This document shows, one piece after another, positions 12,319-24,106 of a DNA stretch of 64,000 nt. The stretch lies in assembly GCA_009363875.1 (NCBI GenBank), contig CM018680.1, positions 10,239,426 to 10,303,425 on the forward strand. The letters are read 5' to 3'. The stretch's first letter is position 1; each line of letters opens with the position of its first letter. The stretch comes from Mikania micrantha (Eukaryota; Streptophyta; Magnoliopsida; Asterales; Asteraceae). The notes beneath the pieces were generated by a model. The model made no database searches. It had not been told where the DNA came from and saw only the letters and a program-made list of their open reading frames with translations. Made by a program: the position numbers and the translations under genes.

Positions 12319-12987
12319 TATTTTAAACAGTTTACAAAATAATACATAAACATTTAATTAACATAAAAATCATTTTTATATTTTTTATAAATTAAAAACA
12401 AATCCATAATTCTAAAAAAACTAATTGTACAAATTTATCTAAATTCACTTGTAAAAAAAATGGTGAACGCCACCATTAGGCTTATTCTTCACGAGAGCTA
12501 TTGTTCAACCGAATCGAGCTAACTTCAGGGTTTCTATTGTTAGGTAAAACTTGAACTACAAGGTCGGTAGAAAAAAAAAACCTTCTTGCCCAACGGATGA
12601 ATGTAATTGAGCCATAGTAAAAGAATAAGAAAACTTAAAAAGAGAGTGGACAAAGTTAACACGAGAGTTTTTGTGTTTTTACGTTTTGAGCGTTCGGGTT
12701 TGCGTTTGAGAGTTATGAATCAACCAATTAATCAAAACCTTTATATACTAGCTTGGAGGGGTAAAATAGTCAAGAAAATTCGAAAAAAAAGGGTTAAAAA
12801 CGGCTATATTTTCGGGGAAAAAAGGGCTAGAATTCGAATAAACGGTAATACCCAGTTCCGGGTCGGGTCCGGGTCCAGTCTAAAAAAATAACCATACCCA
12901 TGTTGGAACCGTCGGGTTTTTTCGGGTACATATCGGGTCCTGTTCCAGGTGTTCGATCGGGTTTTTTTTTGCACCTCTACTTCGGTT

Positions 12988-13462
12988 TTCCTTCCTAAAA
13001 TTCCTTGGGCTCCCTTGGGTTTAGAAAAAATAAAGAAAGTTAAACTTATATTGTAAGTTTTAACATTACCTTTAATGGTTCACAGTGTCGGTTGTTATCT
13101 AATTCTTTAGGTGCTCTTGAGTTTAAAGCTTGTTTTGAACCATAAAAATTAACATGGGTCCTAAAAACTAAAACGAGCCTTAACTATTAAACATTATACA
13201 TTTACGTTGTGTTAAAAAAAAAAAGAAAAGAAAATCCAGCAAGACCCAAATTATAAACCCCATTTTCAATATGGTGCACTGATTTTCAGTCAAAAAGGGC
13301 TCCATTATCAATTTTTTTTGGCTCCTGACCGGCTGTCCTGGCACTGTGGCGCTTCAAGCAACAAGTTTTCACGTATAATATCAACCTATCTTGAGTGATT
13401 TAGTGTTTCTTGCTTGGCTGCTTCTTCTTCTTCTTCAGCAGTTCAGCCGAATAGCCGAAACC
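12988..13462. other. Unassigned intergenic sequence
   Basis: No frame is supported. A pyrimidine-rich stretch with TTCTTC repeats (about 13415-13440) lies just before the hAT relic and looks like an intron end, but I cannot confirm splicing. Confidence 0.3.
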
Positions 13463-13602
13463 ATGGTTAGCAATAAGATGTCAGATAAGTATCTATCGGA
13501 TTCCTTGTTGATTTATATAGAAAAGGAAATTGTTGAAAGTTTGATTCGGAGTGTATAATCAATGATTTCAAAGAGCTTAAAGGTCGTCGCGCTGAATTAT
13601 GA
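13463..13602 (+). pseudogene. Relic of a hAT transposase C-terminus (TTF/ZMYM type)
   Basis: Translation from 13463 gives VSNKMSDKYLSDSLLIYIEKEIVE, then a one-base shift is needed to continue with a segment ending in FKELKGRRAEL and a TGA at 13600-13602. A motif of the form YLSDSLLIYIE followed by a short DF...LK.RR..L tail resembles the very end of hAT transposases of the zinc-finger MYM/TTF group. The rest of the transposase is absent. Identification rests on about 45 residues and is tentative. Confidence 0.5.
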
Positions 13603-14003
13603 TTTTCTTCCAGGTACTCACCTTTTCGTCTTAAACATTTTATGTCTTGTTTGATGCAAACATATTTATTTTTTTAAGTGAAACAAATATTTTAAATTTT
13701 AAATTGTTAGACCCGACCCGAATTACCATTTGACGACCCAAATTTTTAACTCGAAACATAACGATAAGAAGAAGAAAAATTGGCCCATAATTTTCGGCCC
13801 TCTTGAACATATTTTTCAAGCTTGCTACTGAAGATGGTGATTCTCGTGAAAGCTTGGGAGAATTATTATCTTCATAATTGTTGTGGTTAGTTGGAGCCTG
13901 CTTATTAAAAAAAAAAGTTGTATTGGTCTATTTCGTGTAATAGATTTTCTATTGTTCGATTGGTTTGGTAAGATAGCGTTTCTAATATGGGTAATGGCCT
14001 TGC
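13603..14003. other. Unassigned intergenic sequence
   Basis: AT-rich sequence with a short AGACCCGACCCGAATTACC phrase near 13711 that resembles the repeat bodies of the hAT-like elements. No boundaries were found. Confidence 0.3.
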
Positions 14004-14011
14004 GTAACGGT

Positions 14012-14977
14012 CAGGGCCGGCCCCGAGAATTAAAAAAAATTTTGGGCTCAAGACAAAAAAAAAATGGGCCCCTCTTAAAAAAAATAACTAAGTAATTTAT
14101 ATATAAAAAGTTAATAATATGAATATATTTGTTAAAAAAATAACAAAACCAAAGTATTGTAACATAATAATATATTTTAATACATAAGCAAACCGCTCTT
14201 CGAGCATTTTTTGAAGCAAAAGGTTCGTTCATCTATTCGGTATCCATATTGTCTAAGATGGTGTTTTCAATAGAAATCATTGACAATCCATTAAGTCGGT
14301 CTTGTGACATTGACGATCGTAAATAAGACTTCAACAAATTCAACTTAGAAAAGCTTAATTCTGCCAATGCCACAATTACCGGCATAGTCAACAAAACTGT
14401 ATATGCAATTAATACATTAGGAAAAAACTCAAACTGGTTCAACTTTTTTATAGCATAAAAAGGGTGATAATTTTTATTACACAAAAATGTCTCAAACAAC
14501 TTCAACTCCAAATAAAGTTCATCCGCATCAATATATGGCTGTCCTCCATATTCAATGAATGGCTCGTTGGAGACTACAATCAAGGTTGTGTTTGGTGGAT
14601 CGTGGTTGTGCAATTGACGCAGTGGAGGCCAAAGGGGGTCCGCTTTGTTGAATTTGGAATGTGGGACTAGAGGGCTGGAGGGGTTGAGTTGGACGCTGGT
14701 TCGGCTGCTGGAGCACGTCTGGGAATTGAAAGTGTGGAAAGTATAACCAATTTGAGGGAAAGTCAATAAAAACCTAATATATTTTAAAATATACGAGGCT
14801 TTTTTTAGCGCTAATCAATTCCCAATTAAATTATTTTCATTCTATCAAAACTTGTTGAGCCCTAGGATTTTTAAATTTTTTATTATAATATATAAATTTC
14901 TTTTAAAAAATTATGGGCCTCTAAAAACGGCGGCCCGGGGTGGTTGCCCACCTCGTCCTCCCCCAAGGCCGGCCCTG
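14012..14977 (-). mobile_element. Internally deleted hAT transposon with CAGGGCCGGCC ends
   Basis: The left end CAGGGCCGGCCCCGAG and the reversed right end CAGGGCCGGCCTTGGG form an inverted repeat. The flanks GTAACGGT (14004-14011) and GTAATGGC (14978-14985) agree at 6 of 8 positions, an aged 8-bp duplication. The element is 966 bp and keeps only the C-terminal part of a transposase, so it cannot move by itself. It resembles the larger element at 40257-43794 in ends and protein. Confidence 0.75.
14185..14766 (-). pseudogene. hAT transposase C-terminal dimerisation domain fragment
   Basis: From about residue 78 of the open frame (starting 14766) the protein is a hAT dimerisation domain: DADELYLELKLFETF, FFPNVLIAYTVLLTMPV, AELSFSKLNLLKSYLRSSMSQDRLNGL. 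It closely parallels the end of the transposase at 42269-43633 (ERSFSKLKLLKSYLRSTMSQERLSGL). A TAG at 14233-14235 interrupts it, after which the same frame continues MNEPFASKNARRA, the normal end. The first 75 residues of the frame (Ser/Pro-rich) match nothing in the transposase and probably come from unrelated sequence in the deleted element. Confidence 0.8.
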
Positions 14978-14985
14978 GTAATGGC

Positions 14986-15752
14986 TTCTTTACTCGCATA
15001 GTTGGTTTTGGTTAAGGTATATGTATATGTCCCCTCTTTTGTATGGCTGGGGTGACATGTCTTGGGCTCTTTGGTCGATTTTTTTGGGTCCCTAAAGGTT
15101 ATCTTAGGGATGATATCTTTTCTAGTGGGAGGGTCTCCCTCGTGCTGTAATTCTTTGTTGGTTACATATTTTTCTGAGCAAAGCCTTTTATCCAAATATA
15201 TATATATATATATGTGTTGGAAAATGAATACCAAGAGACGAATGCAGTATGCGTTGAATAGAGTAATATAACTTGTTAATTATAAAGATTTAACGTCCTC
15301 GTCGTGTTTGTTATATAGATAATGTCTAGTTTGATATATATAGAGACAGTTGTTTACATTTTTGTTTGATGATTTTCAAAAAAAAAAATATGGGATTCCT
15401 TGTCTTTGAAGGGTAGTTGTTGACGTTTTTGTTTGATGATTTACAAATTGTGGGATTTCTTTTCTTTGAAAGGTGGCTGCTGTGCATGCATGAACAAATT
15501 TTTATGTCATTTGGGTTTTGAAATATGGTTGTTTACGATGGAGAATGGTTTTACCCTTGATATGATTAGCGTCGGCTCAACTTTTGTAGAGGCATAAAAC
15601 GGAAAACAAAATTGAGGCCTTTTTTTTTTTTTTTTGGGAGGGGGGGGGGGGGGGACTCTTTCTTTTTTTTATACTTTGGTGGACAAAAAACACTTACATG
15701 TATAGTCTGAGGCTAGTTTAATTTGTAAGCTCAATTATATATAAGCCCAAAT
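14986..15752. other. Unassigned sequence with a diverged direct duplication
   Basis: Two copies of about 65-70 bp lie at 15348-15414 and 15416-15474, sharing GTTGTTnACnTTTTTGTTTGATGATTT and GGGATTnCTTnTCTTTGAA. A run of about 17 T (15619-15635) is followed by GGGA and 15 G (15640-15654). No coding sequence is supported. Confidence 0.5.
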
Positions 15753-15940
15753 TAGGGGTTGTTCGCGAGCCGAGCCGAGCCGAGCCGAACCGAGCGAGGG
15801 TATGCTTGTGCTCTGCTCGTTTACAAACTGAGCGGCTCGACTTGGTTCGGATTTGTACAATCGAGCCAAATGTTGTGCTCGTTGCTCGGCTCGTTTTTAA
15901 ACCGATCGGCTCGGCTTGGTTCGGTTTGGCTTGGTTTCAA
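15753..15940. mobile_element. 5' end of a hAT-like GAGCCGAGC-repeat element
   Basis: TAGGGGTTGTTCGCGAGCC begins at 15753 and is followed by many GAGCCGAGCC and GGCTCGGCTTGG units. This matches the left part of the complete element at 44034-44638. I found no matching right end or duplication, so only the left end is called. Confidence 0.5.
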
Positions 15941-16300
15941 AATAAAATTTAATGCAAATTCAAAATATTTATAACAATTTGAAACTCAATAATTAAAAAG
16001 CAATAAGTTCAACCATATACAAATCCAAAACAAAAATTGAGTTCATAAATTACAAAATGTCATAATACGAAAAGATAAAAAGAGTTTAAAATGTTTGAAT
16101 ACACCAACATCATCATTCATCGTAAAAAACTTGTAACATGTTAGTGTTAATAAAATTTTTTAATATTATAGGTTTCTATATTGGCCTATCTTCTTGGTTG
16201 CTAGTCTTTTTGTCACCAATGATTTTCGTTCACCAATGAGTTAAGGTAGCAGTTGTTGGGGTTGCCACGAGTAATTTGGTTGCAAATGTGATACTAACTG
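15941..16300. other. Unassigned AT-rich sequence
   Basis: This may be the rest of the preceding hAT-like element. No gene or clear boundary is visible. Confidence 0.3.
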
Positions 16301-16309
16301 GCTGGTCCG

Positions 16310-16470
16310 AACATCCGTCAAATCATCATCATCGTACCTAGTATATACCATCACTAGCAAAGCTAAGGTAGGATCTGAAAATGGTAAGATGTAGACAACC
16401 TTACCTCTACTCTGTATGAATAGAGAGACCGCTTCCAATGAGACCACCGTCTCATGATGCCTGACTAACC
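16310..16470 (-). repeat. SINE-like 3' module
   Basis: On the minus strand the sequence reads GAAGCGGTCTCTC, GGTAAGGTTGTCTACATC, CAGATCCTACC and ACTAGGTACGATGATGATGA. The order 'GGTAAGG..TCTACA..., a cytosine-rich block, TACTnGGTA, then a short repeated trinucleotide tail' is that of the 3' part of TS-type plant SINEs. No A/B box or duplication was found, so this is a partial or aged copy. The 111-residue open frame over it is not a gene. Confidence 0.45.
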
Positions 16471-16576
16471 GACCAACCGACCAACCCAATGGTTTTAACG
16501 TTATTTTCACAAAAACAAAGTAAAATAACGTTAAAACTAGTGCAACTTTACTTTTGCCCTTTAAGGGACGACACAT

Positions 16577-16904
16577 ATATATACATTATATGAGCGCACC
16601 GCAAACGGGGCGTGAAACATCCATCAAATAATAAAAATAAATAATATATGTGTCATGTGTGTGTGATCTTAGCCCTTTGGATTTTTTTATTTTTTTTTTA
16701 TTATTGTAGCCATAGATATATGCGTGAATAAAGGCCGACAGAAAAAATGGAGAGCCGGCAAACTCCGACGAGTTGTGTATAATGGAGATCTAAATATTAT
16801 TTTTCGTATATACCATATCTATTTTATATTTACTAACACGCTTTAAATTGAAAAGCAACAATAAACATATGGATATAATAAATAAATGAAAGCAACGATA
16901 AATC
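16577..16904. other. Unassigned sequence ending in minisatellite-like repeat
   Basis: No gene is seen. The last 60 bases (AAACATATGGATATAATA...) match the 42-bp repeat found beyond 33349, showing that the nested block 16913-33348 was inserted into that repeat. Confidence 0.45.
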
Positions 16905-18164
16905 CTTGAACATAGGGGTGTTCATCGGTTCGGTTAACGGTTTGTTCGGTTCGGTTTAATCGGTTTTCGAAAGAAAATATCTATATCTGTTAACTAAACC
17001 GAACCGAATTCGTTACATGGTCGGTTCGGTTTTGGTTAAAACCGAACAAACCGAATTCAACCGTTTTAACCGAATTGAATCAAATTCCATTTTTTTTTCA
17101 AAATTTTGTCTCGTCCTTGCTTAACAACAACAAAACACCACAATTCAACCAACATTTCAGTCAAATTCAATCTCATATGAACTACAAATGAGCTGCAATC
17201 TAAACCAAGAACAAAGGGCACTCAAAACTAGATTGTTATCAACGATTATCACCCAAATCAACAACTATTATCAACAAAAATCAACTATAGATATAAAAGT
17301 GTAGATCTAAAAATGTTAGGGCAAAATGAATGTGATATAAATTACTAATCGGAGAAGCCAAAGTGGAGGTCATTCGTCGGAGAGGGAGGCCGGAGAGGAG
17401 GACCGGAGCCGCGAGTCGGCGGAGCCGACGCCTGGAGGCGCGAGTCACTGGAGAAGAAGTGAAACCAGCGTCAACGACCGGAGGCTGAGTGCCTGAGAGA
17501 GAGGCTGAGAGGAAGCCGGACGGTGGACTGACCAGAGTGGTGGATGAGAGAGCAGCTGATAGGGAGGCTGAGAGGGTCGCCTGTGACACCCAGATCCCAC
17601 ACGGATCATAAAACACTTGTTTAGACATAAAACACGTTGCGTAATTTAGTTCCATAAAAATTTTTTTGCAAGGGTTTGTTTGAAAACTCAATAAACAACC
17701 CTTTATACTCTGTCACATTCAAAAACCAACACAAACTTGTTTAAAACATTCACATATTAACAAAACATAGTATATTTAAGTTACAACCACAAAAAAAACC
17801 AACATAACGAGTGATTCCGCTCCAAAACGTGCCCGATCTGATCGCCCGATTCATATCTATTTTTGACCTGTAAACATCACATATAAATTCACAATTAGTT
17901 CATATGAATTAAGTAAGCAACCCCTAAAGTTCCCAAAACTCATTCTAACACATCCACATACATATCATATGGATGTTTATCATGTTTAGATCATAATATA
18001 TCATATTCAAACATCTAATTGCACACAACTCACCATTGTGCATTAATTTCCCTTAACGGGTCATTTTCACAAATAGGATTATATGATCTATTTTCAACTC
18101 CATTACTAGCACATCTAGTTAATCATCAAATTATATTCACTATTTTGAATCATTCAATTACCCA

Positions 18165-18357
18165 CACTCTAGTGGGTTTTTATCAATTTAACTCCCGGCT
18201 CATCTGGTTATCCACACTCTACTGGTTTATCACACTATCTACCGACTCATTCGGTTATCCACTCTCTAGTGGTTCAATTGATCAATTTTACCGGCTCATC
18301 CGGCTATCCACACTCATGTGGTATTATGAACTCATCTACCGACTCATCCGGCTAATT
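18165..18357. repeat. Four tandem copies of a 45-51-bp unit in the LTR
   Basis: Units begin with CACTCnnnTGG at 18165, 18215, 18260 and 18311 and end with CCGGCTCATCnGGTTATCCA-like sequence. The frame passing through this array (18019-18531) owes its length to the repeat and is not a gene. Confidence 0.7.
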
Positions 18358-18859
18358 TTATGCCATGTATATTACGCATACAACTCAAGCATAACATTCA
18401 TATTGAAACTAAAAATGCCTTCTCATATGTCTTTTAACTCAATTAGTTTCATTAGTCAAGTTATGCACAATCAATATATAAACACCAACAATCAAGTAGA
18501 CTCTTTCTACTGCTTATATGTAATGTTATAGTAAGTTGGGTAACTTACCTTGTTCAAATAGTTGGTCACCTCCTACAACCTCTTTTCCACTTCTATGACT
18601 TGTCCCTTGACTTCCACCACCAACACCTAGTTGCAATTCACATATATATACAACTAGTTTCAATACACACAACACATATACATATTGATTCAAACTAATT
18701 TGAATCTCAGTTATCACTATATAGTGTTTGGAAGTCAAGATACTACTTATAATCACATATTTATGTTAAAAACATTGACTTTCAAATCTCATTTTTGTGC
18801 AGCAACTTTCTGAGTTGTTGCTATAATCAACATTTTTGACACATTTACAATATGTTTTA

Positions 18860-20838
18860 TGTCACACCCCGGGCTCTCGGCGACCTGGGCGCTGTGACCC
18901 GATTGGTTTCAAAGATAATACAATCTCGGTCAGAGTTTATTATTATTTTTCAAATGTTTCAAAGAAAGCGTTATTTTATATATTTTATAATTTTACAAAT
19001 GATTCACATGCATAGATGTGAAAACCATATTTCATCGTTTCTAAATGATTCATAAGCGTGTGTATGAAAAACCACATTTTCATCGTTTGTTAATAACTTT
19101 TCAAAATAGCTTTTCAGTATTTCATAGGTTTTATACGCATAGGTATGAACATCATCATTTCATATTATTGTAAACCGGATTTTTCAAACACATAATTTCA
19201 AATCATTTTATATTATCCGGTTTATACATGACTTGGAGGCATAGCTCCAATAGCTCCATGGTCTCACCACAAGATCCTATTCAAGGCATCATAGGCCAAG
19301 AATCTCTAATCTTGCTTTCTTTTACATTTTATTGTTAGCTGAAAAGTTTTTGAAAATAAAACGTCAACATAATGTTGGTGAATACAAATAACAGACTCGA
19401 TATGTAAACATAGCATGTTCGGTCCTTTAACCATAATTAATAGTGGCAATAATACACATTTAGCAGGTTATTTCACTGATCGATACAATTACTGCATACA
19501 CTGGTTTATAACTGTCACTGGTTAGGAACTACAGCGCAGCGCGTCTTACATTTTGCTCCCTCCAGCCCACAACTGGTCACTGGTTAGGTAGCCTGCAGAG
19601 TACGTCTTACGTTTAACCTTCCAGCCCACCTGTACCAGCCACGTATGGGAATTTCACCCATGTGTGGATACGATTTGCAAATCATACGTATACTAATAGC
19701 CTAAATGCTGGTTACGTGGTATCCCTTTATGTGTCAAAGTTTAAACAAACCATGCTCAAAACTGAATTTATATTTAAAAAGAAATTAAATGTATTCACCT
19801 GGATTTTTGATTGGCTGTGTGACAGCTTAGAACTTCTCAATATGAATTTGGGTAGTGTTTCTGCTTAATCTATCCTTATAACTATTTGCAAGGATGATTC
19901 CTGATAAGTTTATTTTCTGTTCCTAAAATATATCATAAGTTTAACATAATATTCGTATATATATGGGATCGAATCTTAACCCTAACCCTATAAGGTTAAT
20001 ATTATACAAAAACTTAAATTCTGAGTTAAACTTAAAGATTAAAATACATACCTAATTGTGAACCAAATTCTTAATCCGGAGAAGATTCAGAACAATTTCG
20101 TTTATGGTTTATGAACATTGAGTATATTCATTTGTTTTGAAAATATATGTATGTCTGTTTTGAAATTCTTCATTTAAGAAGATATTTATATATACACCGA
20201 TTGGATTTGCAAGATATACATTCACTTATCCAAGCTTTTGTTGTAATTTTTTTTTTTACATTGTCACCAACACACGTTCACTTTATCTATAATTTCTTTT
20301 TTTTTCCTCGTTGGCATCTAAGAAGAATCCCACGTTCACATATACATATAATCTCACGTCATTATATATAATAAGTATTATTATATTATTATTATTATTA
20401 ATTAAACTTAAATTTTGGTTTTTTTCCTCTCAAAACTTTTAAAATATAATATTTTATAAAATTCTAAAAATACTACTAGGACCGGCTCATTTTTCTCTAT
20501 GTTTCGGCCTAAGTTTCGTTAAAAACGGAGAAGGTTTAATTATAATATATTTTATTAATTTTAGACGGTCTCCTATAATAGTAACTGATCGTTCAAACAA
20601 CGATTATTTCTAATAATTGTTTCATTCTACTTATTCGTTTTAAAGAACGTTAAAAATTTTGAACGTTTATTTCTATTTTTATACTCTTAATTAATCATAT
20701 TTATAAAATAAACTATTTTATATTATTATTCGATACGTTACGTTTGAATTAATCGTTTTTATTGTTGTATTTTTGACTAATAATATTTTAATTATAAATG
20801 AGAGTATTTTATTTATATATATAAAACGGGATGTTACA
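18860..20838 (-). mobile_element. Solo LTR with TTTTA duplication
   Basis: On the minus strand it starts TGTAACATCCCG at 20838 and ends GGGGTGTGACA at 18860, 1,979 bp. TTTTA flanks both sides (18855-18859 and 20839-20843). It is inserted in the outer solo LTR. There is no coding sequence. Two similar stretches (19500-19560 and 19565-19640) contain CACTGGTTAGG and CCAGCCCAC phrases, an internal duplication. Confidence 0.85.
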
Positions 20839-22639
20839 TTTTAGCTCTTCATGTTCAAAGATGGGTTGTAGTAGACTCTTAGACCTTTCCAGGCATATAA
20901 AATACGCCTCAAACGGATATACGGTTGATTTTATACACAATTTACAATATCAGATCAGCACCTTCATTTTCTCAATTCAGGTTGCTGAATTTTCGATGTT
21001 GCTGCTGTAATTGCCCTTTTAACCCATCTTAAGTTTGCTTTTAGCTTTTCATGTCAAAAGATGGATTGTAGCCCTTTCAAAGAGCTTTTCAAACATATAA
21101 GGCTCTTTTTCTCATGATTTTTCTATGATTTTATACAGATTTTACAATAACAGTGCAGCAACACACAATTCAGCATAAAATCTCTTTTGGTTCAAGCATT
21201 TCATCAAGCACCTAATGGGCATAACTTACTAACTCGTTTTTTCATCAATTTCAGCCATCTTAAAACCTCCCATGAACACCCATGTTCATAGTCATTGATT
21301 TCTAATCAATTTAGATGTTTAGTTACTTGATCACCCATCTACTTATGGTTTCTAACACATTTAAACAACCAATTTCAAGATTTAAGCTAAACCCTTATCT
21401 TGCTCATCACAAGAACTCACGATTAACATCAAGATAGGATCTAAAAACACTTACAAGATGTTAAGCAACACTTATGGATGGGTTTAGAATCTCCAATCTT
21501 GAACTTTAGCCATGAATTCAACAATCTTGAAAGCTAGGTTTTTGTTTTTGAAACCCTTCTTCTCTTCTCTGGTTCTCACGTAAAACACACACACATACAA
21601 GAGTTTTTCTAAATTTTGACCAAGTCAATGGTCATATTTGTAACATTTCGATTAATTATATAATTTCATTTATATAATACATCATATGGAACTTATATAT
21701 ATATATGTGTGTGTGTGTACGTATAACCATAATAAATTAATAATAATAATATCATGTTTTAAAGGTTTGTAAAGTAAGTAAAATAAATAAATAAATAACT
21801 AACAATAATAATAATAAATAAAATAATAAGATGTAAACTATTATTGGAATGAGCATTTCATATATAGTGAACAATAGGATTTTTATAAATTTTAGAAAGT
21901 TAATTATATAACTTTATGTTATAAATTTTATAAAACTTCTTATAAATATTTTTATAAAAGTTGGGGGATTAAATCTGCCAACTCCTAAAACTGAAATAAT
22001 AATGAAAAGGAGAGGGACCATTATTGTAATTATACTATTCTTACCCATCTTCTTCCCCAAACCCGTCCCCCATGGCCACCGATCCAACCCGAGCAATTTC
22101 AGCTCGAAATCGTTGATAAAAGCAACAAAAATTCGAATTTTTAACAACCACGAACAAGAAGGGATCGTTATGCACTACCAATTTTTCGAATCTTAGTCAA
22201 AACCAATACGAATTTGAAGCCTAAAAACCCGTAACCGATCACATGCTCAAATTCTATATAAACATGCATAAAACTCAAATTAAACACACCCACTCGTTCA
22301 TTATAAACATGCGAAGCTTTCTGTGCACTCAAAATCAACACAAAAACACTACGGATCGCGAAATCAAGCTCCCAAGGGCTCGCCTGAGTCGGTTCTGAAC
22401 CAGTAACCAAATTCACGTAAATTGAAAACAAAGGTACATGTTCTATACGTCCTTGAACTCGGTTTTTGATTTAGAACAAAAGCCCTAAGGCTATAAACTC
22501 TATCGATGTTCATAACGATATAATTTGAATGAGAAAAAGGCTAGGGTTTGTTCTTCATAATCCTGATTTGAGGTATCAAACACACGATATGTTATATTAA
22601 ATAGAAACGGATACAAATCAAGGCAATGTGCCCAGATCG

Positions 22640-22705
22640 ACGGGTAACCCTTGTGGCTCTCAAATGAGTGGTCGCGGGTTCGATCCGGGTCGGCCCCAGT
22701 TTGGA
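22640..22705 (+). other. tRNA-like segment inside the LTR
   Basis: GCGGGTTCGATCCGGG contains a good Pol III B-box (GGTTCGATCC), preceded about 35 bases earlier by TGGCTCTCAAATGAGTGG, a weak A-box. The same segment is in the 3' LTR (about 31049-31114). It may be a captured tRNA or SINE piece; I do not call a functional tRNA because I cannot fold a full cloverleaf. Confidence 0.35.
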
Positions 22706-22906
22706 CCATTTTTGTTATTTTTATTTTATAACTTTTTATTTATTACTCAGCATTAAATTCTGATTTCACCTAAAATTTATAAACTTAAAAACTATTAATT
22801 TTATAAAAAGAAAAAGATTTTATTTAATTTATTTAGTTATTTATTTATTTCTTTTAATTAGATACATAAAAAGTTATATTTATTATTACTAGGACTACTA
22901 TAGTTA

Positions 22907-22937
22907 TTATTATTATTATTATTATAACTACTTTTAG

Positions 22938-22993
<56 letters not shown>

Positions 22994-23136
22994 AATTATT
23001 ATCTTATTATGGTTATTATAGTTAATAATTATTGTTATTACCATTATCAAAGGTATTAATATTACTATTACTAACATTATTAATAGTATTATTGTTATTT
23101 TGACTATTATTATTTTTATGATCATAGTCATTAAAA

Positions 23137-23177
<41 letters not shown>

Positions 23178-23195
23178 TACTACTACTGTTATCAC

Positions 23196-23228
<33 letters not shown>
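22907..23228. repeat. ATT/TTA trinucleotide microsatellite arrays
   Basis: Uninterrupted runs of TTA units alternate with short unique sequence. They produce poly-Asn or poly-Ile open frames on the minus strand that are not genes. The matching region of the 3' LTR has different run lengths (about 31320-31397 and 31608-31690). Confidence 0.9.
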
Positions 23229-24093
23229 GTTTATTGTTATAAATAATATTGATAGTATTAATAATAGTATTATTATTATGAAACCTTTTCAACATTTTAA
23301 ACAATAAAACGACTTGTAAACAATACTTATAAAATCATACTTATTGATTTGGTTATAAAACAATGGAACGCACATATATTATGGAAGTTCCATGCAAAAC
23401 CAAAGTTATTTTAGTTATGTACGATTGAATTATAGGTTAAGCTATATCGTGTTGGAAAACTACTTGACTACATATTAGCCTTTAATTGCAAAGACTACCT
23501 CTTCAAACAAGGTGAGTCTTCATAGCCCCTCTTTTTACTTGTTTTAATATTTTAGGGGTGAAACATGTCAACTTATAAACTTTGCTTTAAACTTTATTAC
23601 AGGTGAACTTTGCTTTATGACATAAACTGTAATGAACTTAGCTTGAGCTTGCATTGATCATAACTTTAGTAAACTATGATAGATTTATTGGATTGACCAT
23701 CCCACCCAGGCTGGGTTTGCCTTTGTGGTAAATCTGTGGTGATAGGTTACTACTTCGGCATTGTTAGGAATGCTAGCTTGGTCACAACTTAACTTTTGAT
23801 CTGCGTATGGTTTACTTACATGTTTTATTTCATATTAGCTCATATTCACATGTGACAACTTATATCTATTTTTGGTGTGTGTACTTAAAACCTGTGAAGC
23901 TCACCAACTTTCTAGTTGACCTTTGTTTTAAACATGTTTCAGGTGGAACTGATATATAAGATTATCTTGATGGTCAAATTAGAGCTTGGACCTAGTTAGT
24001 AGTTAGTTTGTTGATATGTAATATTTTGTAATGACAATGAATGTAAATAGTGTACGCCCCGATGATTCCGCCATTAGTCGGGGTGTTACAGAT

Positions 24094-24106
24094 TGGTATC
24101 AGAGCC
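24094..24106 (+). other. Primer-binding site, initiator tRNA-Met type
   Basis: TGGTATCAGAGCC starts three bases after the 5' LTR end, the usual chromovirus arrangement. Confidence 0.9.

Larger units (their letters stand above)
9120..12979. mobile_element. hAT-like element split by an LTR and carrying a Mutator-like MITE
   Basis: The left end TAGAGGTTCAC begins at 9120 and the right end GCACCTCTA stops at 12979. CTTCGGTT occurs directly outside both (9112-9119 and 12980-12987), a perfect 8-bp duplication. After the left 39 bp the element is interrupted at 9159 by a chromovirus LTR plus a few internal bases (to about 11985). The rest holds GGGTCGGGTCCGG-type repeats at both ends (about 11989-12040 and 12850-12970) and a MITE at 12103-12318. 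The open frame at 12607-12891 lies in this noncoding body. Confidence 0.78.
21639..24090 (+). repeat. 5' LTR of the gag-only chromovirus
   Basis: It runs from TGTAACATTTCG to GGGGTGTTACA, 2,452 bp. It includes a (TA)n/(TG)n tract, long ATT/TTA arrays at about 22907-23228 and a tRNA-like segment at about 22640-22705. The short frames in it recur in the 3' LTR and reflect repeat composition. Confidence 0.88.

Noticed and set aside
16241..16576. 111-residue minus-strand frame
   Set aside because: Overlaps a SINE-like repeat; frames of this type are often mis-annotated as genes in plants.
17281..17691. 136-residue minus-strand frame
   Set aside because: Spans the junction between a hAT-like element and an inserted LTR, so it cannot be an ancestral gene.
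18165..18357. Regularly spaced repeats that could suggest a CRISPR-like array
   Set aside because: Unit lengths vary, repeats are head-to-tail without unique spacers, and the context is a plant LTR.
18019..18531. 170-residue open frame
   Set aside because: Crosses the 45-51-bp tandem repeat in a solo LTR; repeated Leu/Ser phrases come from that repeat.
19978..19992. AACCCTAACCCTA telomere-like repeat
   Set aside because: Only about two units inside a solo LTR; too short to mean an internal telomere array.
22500..22709. A true tRNA gene in the LTR
   Set aside because: Only the B-box is convincing; acceptor stem and anticodon arm could not be folded.
22934..23131. Open frames with poly-Asn or poly-Ile products in the LTRs (also 31409-31723)
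   Set aside because: They are translations of ATT/TTA microsatellites and differ in length between the two LTRs.
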